This document shows positions 1 to 9,655 of a stretch of DNA of 64,000 bases, one piece after another; positions within the stretch are counted from its first letter, which is position 1, and every line of letters begins with the position of its first letter. The notes beneath the pieces are model-generated. The model did no database searches. It saw only the letters and a program-made list of their open reading frames with translations, and was not told the origin of the DNA. The stretch is from contig CM039510.1 of the NCBI GenBank assembly GCA_022432975.1, positions 9,206,414 through 9,270,413 of the forward strand. The letters run 5' to 3'. Source of the stretch: Begonia masoniana. Its lineage: Eukaryota; Streptophyta; Magnoliopsida; Cucurbitales; Begoniaceae. The position numbers and the translations under genes are program-made.

Positions 1-689
1 AGATTTAAAGAAGTCACCTTGTCTCTGATACCACTTGTTGGGAAAATAACGATAGCAGAAGCGATCCGAAAAATACCAGGAATATTTTCCATGCCGTAAG
101 ATTATAATGGCCAAGAAATAAGAGAAATAATGGCTAAATGAACACCGAGAATTTTACGTGGAAACCCAAATCGGGAAAAACCACGGGGACCGAGTCTAGA
201 AAGATCTCACTATAAAAAATAAGATTTACAATATTTTTCTAGATATCAAATATTCTAGAAGATATTCACTAAGAGAAATTACCACTCTTAGAACTCTCAA
301 TGTGCACAAAAGCACGACACCTATTTTTTCTCTCACACCTTTCTTTTCTCTCCCAAAAATAATACTCTCTTATTTTCTCTCTTTCTCCACTCCACTTAAA
401 AAATTGCTTCGGATGATTCTCAAAGGTTTGGTTAAAGCCTCTATTTATAGAGGCTTCAAGAGACACCTTCCTTAAAGGAAGGTGAGCGCCGAAGGAAAGA
501 AGTTCTTCTTTCCTTCATATTTTCCAATAACATTAATAAGATGGGTCCCTCATTATAATGGAGGGACCCCACAAATCCTAATCTAATAGTAATCAATATC
601 ATATGTTCTACTTTTAACGATGATTTATCAATCATCTCTTTTACATATGTATTGTAATTTTTATTAGATTCAATAAAAAAACAAAACAC
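1..689 (-). mobile_element. Element J: 5' LTR of a minus-strand LTR retrotransposon, cut by window edge
   Basis: Read on the minus strand, an LTR ends in CCCAACA at position 36 and is followed by a primer-binding site matching initiator-Met tRNA (TGGTATCAGAGAC, within 21-34). The internal region therefore lies to the left, outside the window. A TATA box (TATAAATAG, 450-442) sits in a context expected for the U3/R boundary. The outer LTR edge near 689 (minus strand starting TGTGTTTTG) is a guess, because the matching LTR and target duplication cannot be seen. No coding sequence of this element is in the window, so copia and gypsy cannot be separated. Confidence 0.7.
464..569. repeat. Three perfect palindromes in the U3 of LTR J
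   Basis: Three inverted repeats sit just upstream of the TATA box in the minus-strand sense: 464-473 with 475-484 (10 bp, 1-nt centre), 491-502 with 505-516 (12 bp, 2-nt centre) and 543-551 with 561-569 (9 bp, 9-nt loop). All arms are perfect. They may be protein-binding sites or may only reflect cruciform-prone DNA. Confidence 0.75.
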
Positions 690-1194
690 ATGATTTTTTT
701 TATTAGATCTAGAAGTCAGTTAGAATTGGGAGATAAATAAGTCACTTGTATTCTCCGTGACAAAGTAATGACAAAGATATATTTGTTATAGTAAAAAAAT
801 TGAGATTTATTTTGTTAAAAAGAAATCAAACTATTTGGTTTAAATGTCACATCAAGTCATGGTTTAAATTTAGATTTGGGCTCGCAAATCTGCCTACCAC
901 CAAGCAAAACATGTCGACCTAGCAAGCCGACTCACCGAGCTTGCAATCTCCTCTCCCCTTCCTTTCCCTCTATTTTCTCCCTCCTCTCTTTCTTCCTCCC
1001 ACTTTGATTACATGTCCACTCCTCTTCCTTCATCCCCTTTCTTTGTTTTATAAAGGATAAAAATCAAATTCAACCCTAAATTATGAATTGTTTTTAAATC
1101 AAATCTTAAACTATCAATTCTAACAATCAAACTCTTAAACTATTTGAAATGTAACAAATCAAACCCTGGAGGGCGACCGATCACCCCCCGTTCA
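690..1194. other. Intergenic DNA without recognisable gene
   Basis: This stretch is AT-rich and holds a C/T-rich tract at about 945-1060. No open frame longer than background and no RNA gene is visible. Confidence 0.5.
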
Positions 1195-1210
1195 TTGTTT
1201 CTGGTCCCTG

Positions 1211-1823
1211 GAACGGATGTCCGTTCTAAAGATAACGGACATCCGATCTCTATTTAGCTTCGTTTTATAAATTAATTTTAAAAAAATATTAAAAAATATT
1301 AGAATTACTTAAAAATTTTACCACATGTTCACCACATCATGAAAAGATAATTTAAAAATTTTCGTGATTTTTTAATACTTGTAAGATTTATTGTAATTTT
1401 AGTTAATTATTTTATAAAACAGATGTAAAACAATTATAATAAATCCTACAAATGTTAGAAAATAACAAAATGTTTCAAATTATCTTTTCATGATGTGGTG
1501 AAACTTTCAAGTGAATCTATTATTATTTGTATGTTTTTAAAATAACCCTCGTTCATTCTTTATTTTAAAAATTAAATTAAAAAAAAAACAATTAAGAACT
1601 GGGGCCATTCCCTGAAACTGATGACCGTTCTAACGAGAACGGGCGACCGATCTCTATTGACCCACAATTATACGTGTGGTAGGACTGGGGGCCAGTCCTA
1701 GGAATGGAAGACCGTTTTAAAGAGAACGGACGACCTATTTCTATTTACTCCCGTTTTATAAATTAATTTTAAAAAAATAGCAAACGATATTAGATTTATT
1801 TGAAAATTTTACCACGTATTCAC
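1211..1823. repeat. Three related dispersed modules around a GAACGG core
   Basis: The segments 1211-1332 and 1702-1823 align over their whole length (GACCGTT/AACGGAC core, CGTTTTATAAATTAATTTTA, then TTTTACCACRTRTTCAC). A shorter third copy lies at 1618-1660. In the first copy the core is a perfect 12-bp inverted repeat (1214-1225 with 1234-1245). This suggests an old, partly duplicated non-coding element that I do not recognise. Confidence 0.6.
1327..1506. repeat. Imperfect foldback, about 75-bp arms
   Basis: The left arm (about 1327-1400) and right arm (about 1431-1506) are imperfect reverse complements; the best part is CACCACATCATGAAAAGATA against its complement at 1478-1502. About 30 AT-rich bases separate the arms. 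The shape fits a MITE or other foldback element. No terminal duplication could be confirmed, so the family is open. Confidence 0.65.
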
Positions 1824-2503
1824 TTGAAAAGATTTGGATTTGTGGGTAGTTCGACCCATAACATTTGGATTTTCATTGTTTAGTGGTGCTAATCAGATAG
1901 CAACTATTATCGATCTTGTAAGGTAAATTGATTTCTCTTGGCATTGTTCTCTCAAGTTTTAACATTTTATTAGGGATTAAAAATATGATATGAAATCCAG
2001 AGAGTTTTGGTTAATTCTATTGCGTTTTTTGTTGGATTTCGTATGGTTTGTATCAAAATTCGAAGTTTCATTAAGGGTGAAAGGAATATATGTAGATTTT
2101 TTAAACTTCATTGGCAAAAACTTCAAGATCGACGCTGACGACGTAGAATTAGACTAGAATTTCACCCAGTACTTGAGAAGATATTTCAACATTGATCAAT
2201 CATGAAGATCTTGTTTCTTTTGCGCATATTCGACCATTAAAAAATGTGTTTGTTTGTTTTGATCAGAGTAATGAAATAACTGACTGTTCTGTGTCATTAA
2301 CTACAAAATCCTAAACCTGATCAGAGTCTTTCATAGCTTTTGCGATTGTCAAATATCACCTTTATATTTATTGTTTATGACAGAGTATGTATGGAGTCCG
2401 TGAGTGATTTTATTTTCACTTAAACGCGTTACAGTACAAAATTATTTTAATTATAAACTGCACTGTATGATTTCTAACTCTTGCCTACAAAACGTTTTAT
2501 AAA
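1824..2503. other. Intergenic DNA, nothing recognised
   Basis: The stretch is AT-rich host DNA up to the insertion site of element A. I see no gene, repeat array or RNA gene in it. Confidence 0.5.
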
Positions 2504-2653
2504 AATTTTGTAACACCCGGTTTCTATTAACCGATTTACCTTTTTCCAATTATAGAGAATGTTGTAAAATTGAAATTTTGGGTGAATTAGTGATTAGGTT
2601 AATAGGTGAATGAGTAAGGACAAAATGGTAAATTGAAATTTATTGTGGATAAC

Positions 2654-2663
2654 GTATTTAAGG
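2654..2663 (+). promoter_or_regulatory. Putative TATA-like box of LTR A
   Basis: GTATTTAAGG is preceded by GGATAAC. The same block (GGATAAC then ATTTAAGGAA or ATTTAAAGAA) recurs in LTRs B and E at the same place. It is followed 30-130 nt later by C/T-rich sequence ending in a CTAG|GTAAGT donor, as expected of a plant 5' leader. A second candidate, TTTATATAG near 6388, would put the start much closer to the LTR end. Confidence 0.45.
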
Positions 2664-2781
2664 AAGGGTTTAATAAGGTTTAGCCGCCACTGTTCCTTCA
2701 TTTTTCCTTCTCGGTATTCAGCTCAAACTCAACAGAGCTCCAGACGATTTTCCCCCTCCGATCTCCATTTCCTCAAACTAG

Positions 2782-3573
2782 GTAAGTTTTCCCTTCGTTT
2801 TCTCGAGATTTAGTGGCTAGATAGCAAATAGAGTGCAATGTGTGTATTTTTGAGAATGCTGTGAGTGAGTTGAGTTTAGGTTAGTGTTGAATCAGGAGTG
2901 TGCGATGATCCGAACTTCTAAACTAGCTCCTTAGGTTTGTGAATGGTGTAGGATGAGGATTAGTGAAGATCTGAATGGTATTTTGTTTATGACATTAGGT
3001 GAACATGACTTCCAGAGTAGTTGAAACCGAGCGACTTTCAAGAGACCAGGTAAGTGAAGTTTGCTTGTGCCTTCGAGCCTACATCACAAAACATTAGGAT
3101 TATGTTTATTTGAAAGTGTCTGTGTATTATGTATCATGTTTTAAAAATATACGAAAATGAATTTGAATGCATGTTGGCATGGTAAGGAATGAACATATTG
3201 AAACAGCTATGTGAATAGATACACTGTTAAGGGAAATAATCCGCCCCTTAATGAGACAGTGGATGCATATACTTTGGAAAAATTGATTAAATTCCCAATT
3301 TCACAAGGGGATCTGAACAGTTATGTGCATCATATTTACTGTTAAGGGAATTAATCCAACCCTTAATGAGTCAGTGGATACTTGTACTTTGGGAGAAGTG
3401 ATCCAACTCCCAATTTCACAGGGGGATCTGAACAGTAACGAATGCAAATGCAACTGAGATGAGAAAGTAGAAATTTGCATGTTTAGGAATTTATGATTCA
3501 GCATTTTAGCATTTCATTTTCTTACTGCTTTACTTACTTAGCATTAGGCTAATAGATGAGTTTTGTGATGTAG
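2782..3573 (+). other. Putative two-intron leader with a 51-nt micro-exon
   Basis: Intron 1 would run from the donor CTAG|GTAAGT (GT at 2782) to the acceptor ATGACATTAG (AG at 2997-2998). The micro-exon would be 2999-3049, ending CCAG before GTAAGT. Intron 2 would be 3050-3573, with a CTAAT branch-like site about 20 nt before the acceptor GATGTAG. The same sites in the same order occur in LTRs B and E, C2 has a weaker first donor (TTAG|GTTAGT), and G matches in reverse orientation. Splicing is inferred; no transcript data are available here. Confidence 0.5.
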
Positions 3574-3574
3574 G
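3078..3574 (+). other. Predicted structured RNA domain: closing stem plus 7-bp/11-nt hairpins (copy in LTR A)
   Basis: A perfect 15-bp inverted repeat (3078-3092 with 3560-3574) encloses the segment. Inside lie hairpins with 7-bp stems and 11-nt loops at 3227-3251 (TTAAGGG/CCCTTAA), 3342-3366 (TTAAGGG/CCCTTAA) and 3389-3413 (TTGGGAG/CTCCCAA). A decayed one lies near 3275; its 3' LTR counterpart near 11998 is intact (TTGGGAA/TTCCCAA). Loops fit AANTRATCCRM. The right arm of the closing stem contains the putative acceptor AG. Further copies are described under the other LTRs. Confidence 0.6.
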
Positions 3575-4000
3575 TGTTGAGGAGACTGCAGGTGAGTTCC
3601 TTGAGTGCACAGATGAATAGATTGGTTGGGTACATCCATGTTTCGGCCTGGTAAACTGATGAGGCGGATTAACTAATGTCTGTAGTTGGAATGGTTTAGT
3701 TGACAGTGTCTCAATCTGAGTATGCTAAGTTTTCATGACAGTAATGTTTTTTTTTAATATTTTGAATAACGTTTGAGATTTTCTGATGGGTAGTATTCTG
3801 TGAGTTTAAATGTTCGTTCTTGCTGGATTTGAGTAATGCAATAATTTGAATTGTTACTGAATTGATTCAGTAAAGTGAGTAAATTCTTTTCTGTAGTTAA
3901 GAGTTGTTGTTCTGTTCTCTGTCGGTAGATGAAGTCTATCGCAGATGTTGAGTTGTTAATCTGTTCTCTATTGGAAGATGTCCTCATTGAGAACTCGATG

Positions 4001-4997
4001 ACGTCACCGGTGGATGTATGATAAAGTCGATCGGATGAATGAATCATCCAGCTGACGTCACCGGTGGATGTATGATAAAGTCGATCGGATGAATGAATCA
4101 TCCAGCTGACGTCACCGGTGGATGTATGATAAAGTCGATCGGATGAATGAATCATCCAGCTGACGTCACCGGTGGATGTATGATAAAGTCGATCGGATGA
4201 ATGAATCATCCAGCTGACGTCACCGGTGGATGTATGATAAAGTCGATCGGATGAATGAATCATCCAGCTGACGTCACCGGTGGATGTATGATAAAGTCGA
4301 TCGGATGAATGAATCATCCAGCTGACGTCACCGGTGGATGTATGATAAAGTCGATCGGATGAATGAATCATCCAGCTGACGTCACCGGTGGATGTATGAT
4401 AAAGTCGATCGGATGAATGAATCATCCAGCTGACGTCACCGGTGGATGTATGATAAAGTCGATCGGATGAATGAATCATCCAGCTGACGTCACCGGTGGA
4501 TGTATGATAAAGTCGATCGGATGAATGAATCATCCAGCTGACGTCACCGGTGGATGTATGATAAAGTCGATCGGATGAATGAATCATCCAGCTGACGTCA
4601 CCGGTGGATGTATGATAAAGTCGATCGGATGAATGAATCATCCAGCTGACGTCACCGGTGGATGTATGATAAAGTCGATCGGATGAATGAATCATCCAGC
4701 TGACGTCACCGGTGGATGTATGATAAAGTCGATCGGATGAATGAATCATCCAGCTGACGTCACCGGTGGATGTATGATAAAGTCGATCGGATGAATGAAT
4801 CATCCAGCTGACGTCACCGGTGGATGTATGATAAAGTCGATCGGATGAATGAATCATCCAGCTGACGTCACCGGTGGATGTATGATAAAGTCGATCGGAT
4901 GAATGAATCATCCAGCTGACGTCACCGGTGGATGTATGATAAAGTCGATCGGATGAATGAATCATCCAGCTGACGTCACCGGTGGATGTATGATAAA
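4001..4997. repeat. 54-bp tandem array 1, about 18 copies
   Basis: Near-identical 54-bp units each carry TGACGTCACCGGTGG and two GGATGAATGAATCATCC-type palindromic words. The unit length is a multiple of three, which creates a long but meaningless open frame on the minus strand. The copies look almost identical, so the expansion is recent. The matching part of the 3' LTR (29975-30130) has only about three copies. Confidence 0.95.
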
Positions 4998-5408
4998 GTA
5001 CGAAAATGAATTGAATGCATGTTGGCATGGTTAAGGAATGAAAATATTGAAACAGCTATGTGAATAGATACACTATTAAGGGAAATAATCCGCCCCTTAA
5101 TGAGACAGTGGATGCATATACTTTGGAAAAATTGATTTAAATTCCCAATTTAACAGGGGATCTGAACAGTTATGTGCCTCCATATTTACTGTTAAGGGAA
5201 TTAATCCAACCCTTAATGAGTCAGTGGATACTTGTACTTTGGGAGAAGTGATCCAACTCCCAATTTCACAGGGGGATCTGAACAGAACGAATGCAAATGC
5301 AACTGAGATGAGGAAAGTAGAAATTTGCATGTTAGGAATTTATGATTCAGCATTTTAGCATTTCATTTCTTACTGCTTTACTTACTTAGCATTAGGCTAA
5401 TAGATGAG
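4998..5408 (+). repeat. Second copy of LTR segment 3152-3557
   Basis: The segment starts at TACGAAAATGAATT and ends at AATAGATGAG. It repeats the hairpin row of LTR A with small indels, and is embedded between the two 54-bp arrays. It lacks the CCTACATC left arm of the closing stem, so this copy cannot form the full domain. Confidence 0.9.
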
Positions 5409-6170
5409 TGAATCATCCAGCTGACGTCACCGGTGGATGTATGATAAAGTCGATCGGATGAATGAATCATCCAGCTGACGTCACCGGTGGATGTATGATA
5501 AAGTCGATCGGATGAATGAATCATCCAGCTGACGTCACCGGTGGATGTATGATAAAGTCGATCGGATGAATGAATCATCCAGCTGACGTCACCGGTGGAT
5601 GTATGATAAAGTCGATCGGATGAATGAATCATCCAGCTGACGTCACCGGTGGATGTATGATAAAGTCGATCGGATGAATGAATCATCCAGCTGACGTCAC
5701 CGGTGGATGTATGATAAAGTCGATCGGATGAATGAATCATCCAGCTGACGTCACCGGTGGATGTATGATAAAGTCGATCGGATGAATGAATCATCCAGCT
5801 GACGTCACCGGTGGATGTATGATAAAGTCGATCGGATGAATGAATCATCCAGCTGACGTCACCGGTGGATGTATGATAAAGTCGATCGGATGAATGAATC
5901 ATCCAGCTGATCGGATGAATGAATCATCCGGCTGACATCACCGGTGGATGTATGATAAAGTCGATCGGATGAATGAATGATCCGACTGATGTCACCGGTG
6001 GATGTATGATAAAGTCGATCGGATGAATGAATCATCCAGCTGACGTCACCGGTGGATGTATGATAAAGTCATCGGATGAATGAATCATCCGGCTGACGTC
6101 ACTGGTGGATGTATGATAAAGTCGATCGGATGAATGAACCATCCGGCTGACGTCACCGGTGGATGTAGGA
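5409..6170. repeat. 54-bp tandem array 2, about 9 clean and 5 diverged copies
   Basis: The units match array 1 to about 5909. After that, copies carry changes such as CATCCGGCTGACATC and CATCGGATG, giving an older-looking edge of the array. The array ends at a GGATGTAGGAAGTGTTTTGTCG block that is also present at 30124 in the 3' LTR. Confidence 0.9.
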
Positions 6171-6578
6171 AGTGTTTTGTCGTTTTGTGACCGGATGATG
6201 TAGCCAAAGTTTTGTCGCTTTGTCACCAGGGAAGCCTTCTGGTTCCCGTTTCAGCCTCTTCCGTTGACTATTGCTCGGCGGTAGATATGTTTGACTTCTG
6301 TAACCTTTCAAGTATTTCACGATTTAAACCCTTATCTCCTTTGGCCGATTGTTTCTTAATATTCCAACCGATTATTCAACATTTCTTTATATAGTTTTGT
6401 TTAACACTATTTTTGCTTAAATGATTTCCGCTGCTAGTTCTTTTTAGATATTTCAAGGTTTTAGAAAAATGTCAAATTTTGACTTTCGAGCGAAACTTTA
6501 AATTTGGTTCAAAGTTTCTTAGTTATATTCGGGTTATAAGTAGCGAACCGGGTTCAGAAAACTCGGAGCGTTACAGTA

Positions 6579-6591
6579 TGGTATCAGAGAC
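6579..6591 (+). other. Primer-binding site of element A
   Basis: TGGTATCAGAGAC starts three bases after the LTR terminus and matches the 3' end of initiator-Met tRNA over its first 11 bases. The same site and flank occur in element B. Confidence 0.9.
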
Positions 6592-6730
6592 ATTCAGTTA
6601 AACCGTTCAAAAGATTACTCATCAGTGCCAATTGTTACATGAGAGTACTTCAACAACTGTAAGTGTTTATGTTAACCTTAGTTATTAGATATTTAAGAGT
6701 ATAATTAACCCTGTACAAGAATTAAGTGCA

Positions 6731-7790
6731 ATAGCCAGACGCCCAGGGAGACCTAGAGTGCCAAGAGAGATGCCTAATGTGAGAAGTGAAGAGGAGCCTA
6801 GTGTGATTAGGCAGCTGACAGATTTAGTTCGTCAGCAAACTGATTTAGTGCGCCAACAGTCTGACCAACTAGGAGTACTGCTGAACCGAGAGGTGTTAGG
6901 AAGTGCCAACTCGGGTTCTAGCAATGAACATTCTGGAGACAGATTCCGGAGACTAAGACCACCCACGTTTGATGGATAGTCATCTGATCCAGTTATTGCT
7001 GATGGATGGCTTAGGAAGATTGAAAGCATGTTTAGGTGTGCCAACATTGGAGAAGGAGACAAGGTCACGTTGGCAACATTTCACTTGGCTGGTGAAGCTC
7101 AAATCTGGTGGGAAACATTAGAGACCACCACTGATGTTTTGGCGATACCTTGGTCACAATTCAAGGACTTTTTCTGTGAGAAGTATTTTAGCAGCACAGT
7201 CCAAACCACGAAGAAATTGGAGTTTCTAAACTTGAAGCAAACAGGGTCTGTGGTCGAATACAGTAGGCAATTTGAGTCCTTGTCCAGGTTTGCTGGACAT
7301 TTCGCTCACAAGGACGAGGATAAAGTGTTTAAATTTGTGCATGGACTGAAGCCAGAAATCTACCGAGGGGTTAAATTCTGTGGTATTAAAGGTTTGACAT
7401 TCAGTGATGTTGTGTCCACTGCTCTGGAAGTGGAAGAAGCTGAAGGGAAGTGTGCTAGACCAAAGGAGGTCCCACAAAGGTTCAACCAGCCCCACCAATT
7501 AAGAGGAACGAAGAGGCCAAGTGAAGGCCAAAATAGCAAAGGAGCAGGAGGGAAGGTACAGAATGTCAGGAAATTTCCCCAGTGTCCTAAGTATTTGAAG
7601 AGCCACCCGGGGGAATGCAGACTGGGCTTTGGGAAGTGTTTCAACTGTGAGGAGGTTGGACACACGTTCAAGGAATGCTCGAAGCCTAGAATCACCAGAT
7701 GCTACAATTGTAACAAGGTCGGCCACGTTAGCAGGGATTGTCCTGTTCCTAAGAGTGGCCCTGCTATGATTAAACCAAGAATATTCTCCA
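6731..7790 (+). pseudogene. Element A gag (capsid/nucleocapsid), broken
   Basis: This encodes the structural polyprotein that would form the particle and bind element RNA. The family start codon is ATA at 6731 (compare the ATG of B at 37217, followed by the same ARRPGRPR residues). A TAG at 6977-6979 interrupts the frame, which continues in the same frame afterwards. A retrotransposon gag domain follows, with residues such as [10 protein letters not shown]. Two CCHC zinc knuckles start at about 7637 ([14 protein letters not shown]) and 7702 ([14 protein letters not shown]). No product of full length can be made. Confidence 0.88.
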
Positions 7791-9655
7791 TGACGGAGTC
7801 GGGTGAGGAACAGCTTGCTGTTGTGTCAGGTACTATATTGATCAACTCTGTGCCTGCTTTTACTTTAATAGATTCCGGTGCAACGCATTCATTTATAGCC
7901 TCTGCATATGCTGATAAGTTGGATGTACAGTTTACTCCTTCCATGCATATGTTTAATGTTACATTACCCTCTGGTGAACGTATGCACTCTAACCAAGTGA
8001 TACTTGACAGTGATGTGTTAGTAGGGAACGTAAGTTTACCTGCTGATCTTATTATTATGGATATTATAGGATTTGATGTAATCCTAGGAATGGACTGGTT
8101 GTTTAAACACCACGCCACAATTGATTGTAGAACTGGAATAGTTAGCTTTCAACCCCCTGGTAAATTGAAACATACCTTTCAAGCTTCAAAGAAGAGTAAG
8201 GAAATGTTTGTAATGACTTCTATTAACACTAAACCTTCCCTATGTGTAGAGTACTTGTGCTTCTTAGCTAGTGTTTTAGACACACAACGTATAGGAAAAG
8301 TAAATCCTCAAAATGTCTTGATTGTCCAAGACTTCCCTGGAGTATTTTTAGATGACCTTCCTGGTTTACTGCCAAACAGGGAAATTGAATTTATTGTAGA
8401 TGTTTACCCCGGAGCCGAGCCTGTGTCTAAAAACCCATATAGATTAGCTCCAAACGAACTTAAGGAATTAAAGAAGCAGTTGGAGAATCTGTTGGAGAAA
8501 GGGTTCATACGCCCAAGCTTCTCACCGTGGGGTGCGCCTGTCATTTTTGTCAAAAAAAGAGATGGATCAATGCGTATGTACGTTGATTATAGGGAATTGA
8601 ATAAGTTGACTGTCAAGAATAAGTATCTATTGCCGAGAATTGACGATTTATTTGACCAACTTAATGGTGCAAGAGTTTTCTCTAAGATTGACCGTAGGTC
8701 CGGTTATTATCAGTTGAAGGTTAAATCTGAAGATATCCCAAAGACTGCCTTTCGCACAAGGTATGGACATTATGAGTTTTTGGTTATGTCCTTTGGATTG
8801 ACAAATGCGCCTTTATGGATCTTATGAATAGGGTGTTTCATGAATACCTAGATAAATTTGTCATAGTGTTCATTGATGATATTCTGATCTATTCCCGTAC
8901 TAAAGATGAGCACGCTAGGCACCTGACCTTGGTGTTGGAAGTGTTAAAACAGCACCAACTTTACGCCAAGTTTTCTAAGTGTGAATTTTGGTTGGACTAA
9001 GTTCACTTTTTAGGACATGTTATCTTTGGGGATGAGATATCTGTTGATCCAGCTAAGGTTCAGGCAGTTAAGGAATGACCCCAACCAAGGAATGCTACCG
9101 ATATCAGGAGTTTTCTTGCACTTGCTGGGTATTATAGAAAGTTCATTAAAGGATTTTCGAAGATTGCTACACCTCTTACTAAGTTAACATGGAAAAATGT
9201 GAAGTATATATGGACTGATGAATGTGAACATAGTTTCCAGACCTTGAAACAGAAACTGACCAATGCCCCAATTTTAACCCTTCCAGTTGAAGATGGTAAA
9301 TTTAGTATTTATTGTGATTCTTCCAAAATTGGTCTTGGTTGTGTGTTAATGCAGAATGGAAAAGTGATAGCTTATGCCTCTAGACAATTGAAAACACATG
9401 AGAAGAACTATCCTACACCTGACTTAGAATTAGCTGCAGTGGTATTTGCACTTAAGATTTGGAGGCATTACTTGTAAGGACAATCTTGTGAGATATTTTC
9501 GGATCATAAGAGCCTGAAGTATATTATCACACAGAAGGAACTAAACATGAGGCAGCGTCGATGGTTGGAATTTGTCAAGGATTATGATTTTGAGATAAAA
9601 TACCATCCGGCAAAGCAAATGTTGTGGCAGATGCTTTGAGTAGAGTAACAACATT
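7791..9655 (+). pseudogene. Element A protease-RT-RNase H, broken
   Basis: This part would cleave the polyprotein and copy the RNA into DNA. The protease motif [10 protein letters not shown] starts near 7865. RT follows with the YRELNKL block and the catalytic FIDDIL box near 8865-8890. RNase H begins near 9300 ([12 protein letters not shown] reads CDAS). Breaks: a small deletion near 8810 that shifts frame, TAA at 8998-9000, a TGA replacing a Trp codon near 9077, TAA at 9475-9477 replacing Tyr, and a one-base loss near 9610. The number of lesions says this copy has been dead for long. Confidence 0.9.

Larger units (their letters stand above)
2509..6575 (+). repeat. 5' LTR of element A (4067 bp)
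   Basis: The LTR has TG...CA ends and is followed directly by a primer-binding site. It is very long because two 54-bp tandem arrays and a duplicated LTR segment lie in it. Order from the left: TATTTAAGG box at 2654, putative introns and hairpin domain at 2782-3574, array 1, duplicated segment, array 2, then a TTTATATAG box at about 6388 and the CTCGGAGCGTTACA terminus. Confidence 0.93.

Noticed and set aside
3227..3413. Reading the 7-bp/11-nt hairpins as tRNA fragments or T-arms
   Set aside because: T-arms have 5-bp stems and 7-nt loops. No acceptor, D or anticodon arm accompanies the hairpins.
3754..5028. A 424-residue repetitive open frame on the minus strand
   Set aside because: It is the translation of the 54-bp tandem array, whose unit is a multiple of three and lacks stops. 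The same applies to 5378-5902. There is no homology or sensible start.
4001..6170. CRISPR-like regular repeats
   Set aside because: There are no unique spacers between the 54-bp units, the sequence is plant nuclear DNA, and the units form a simple tandem array.
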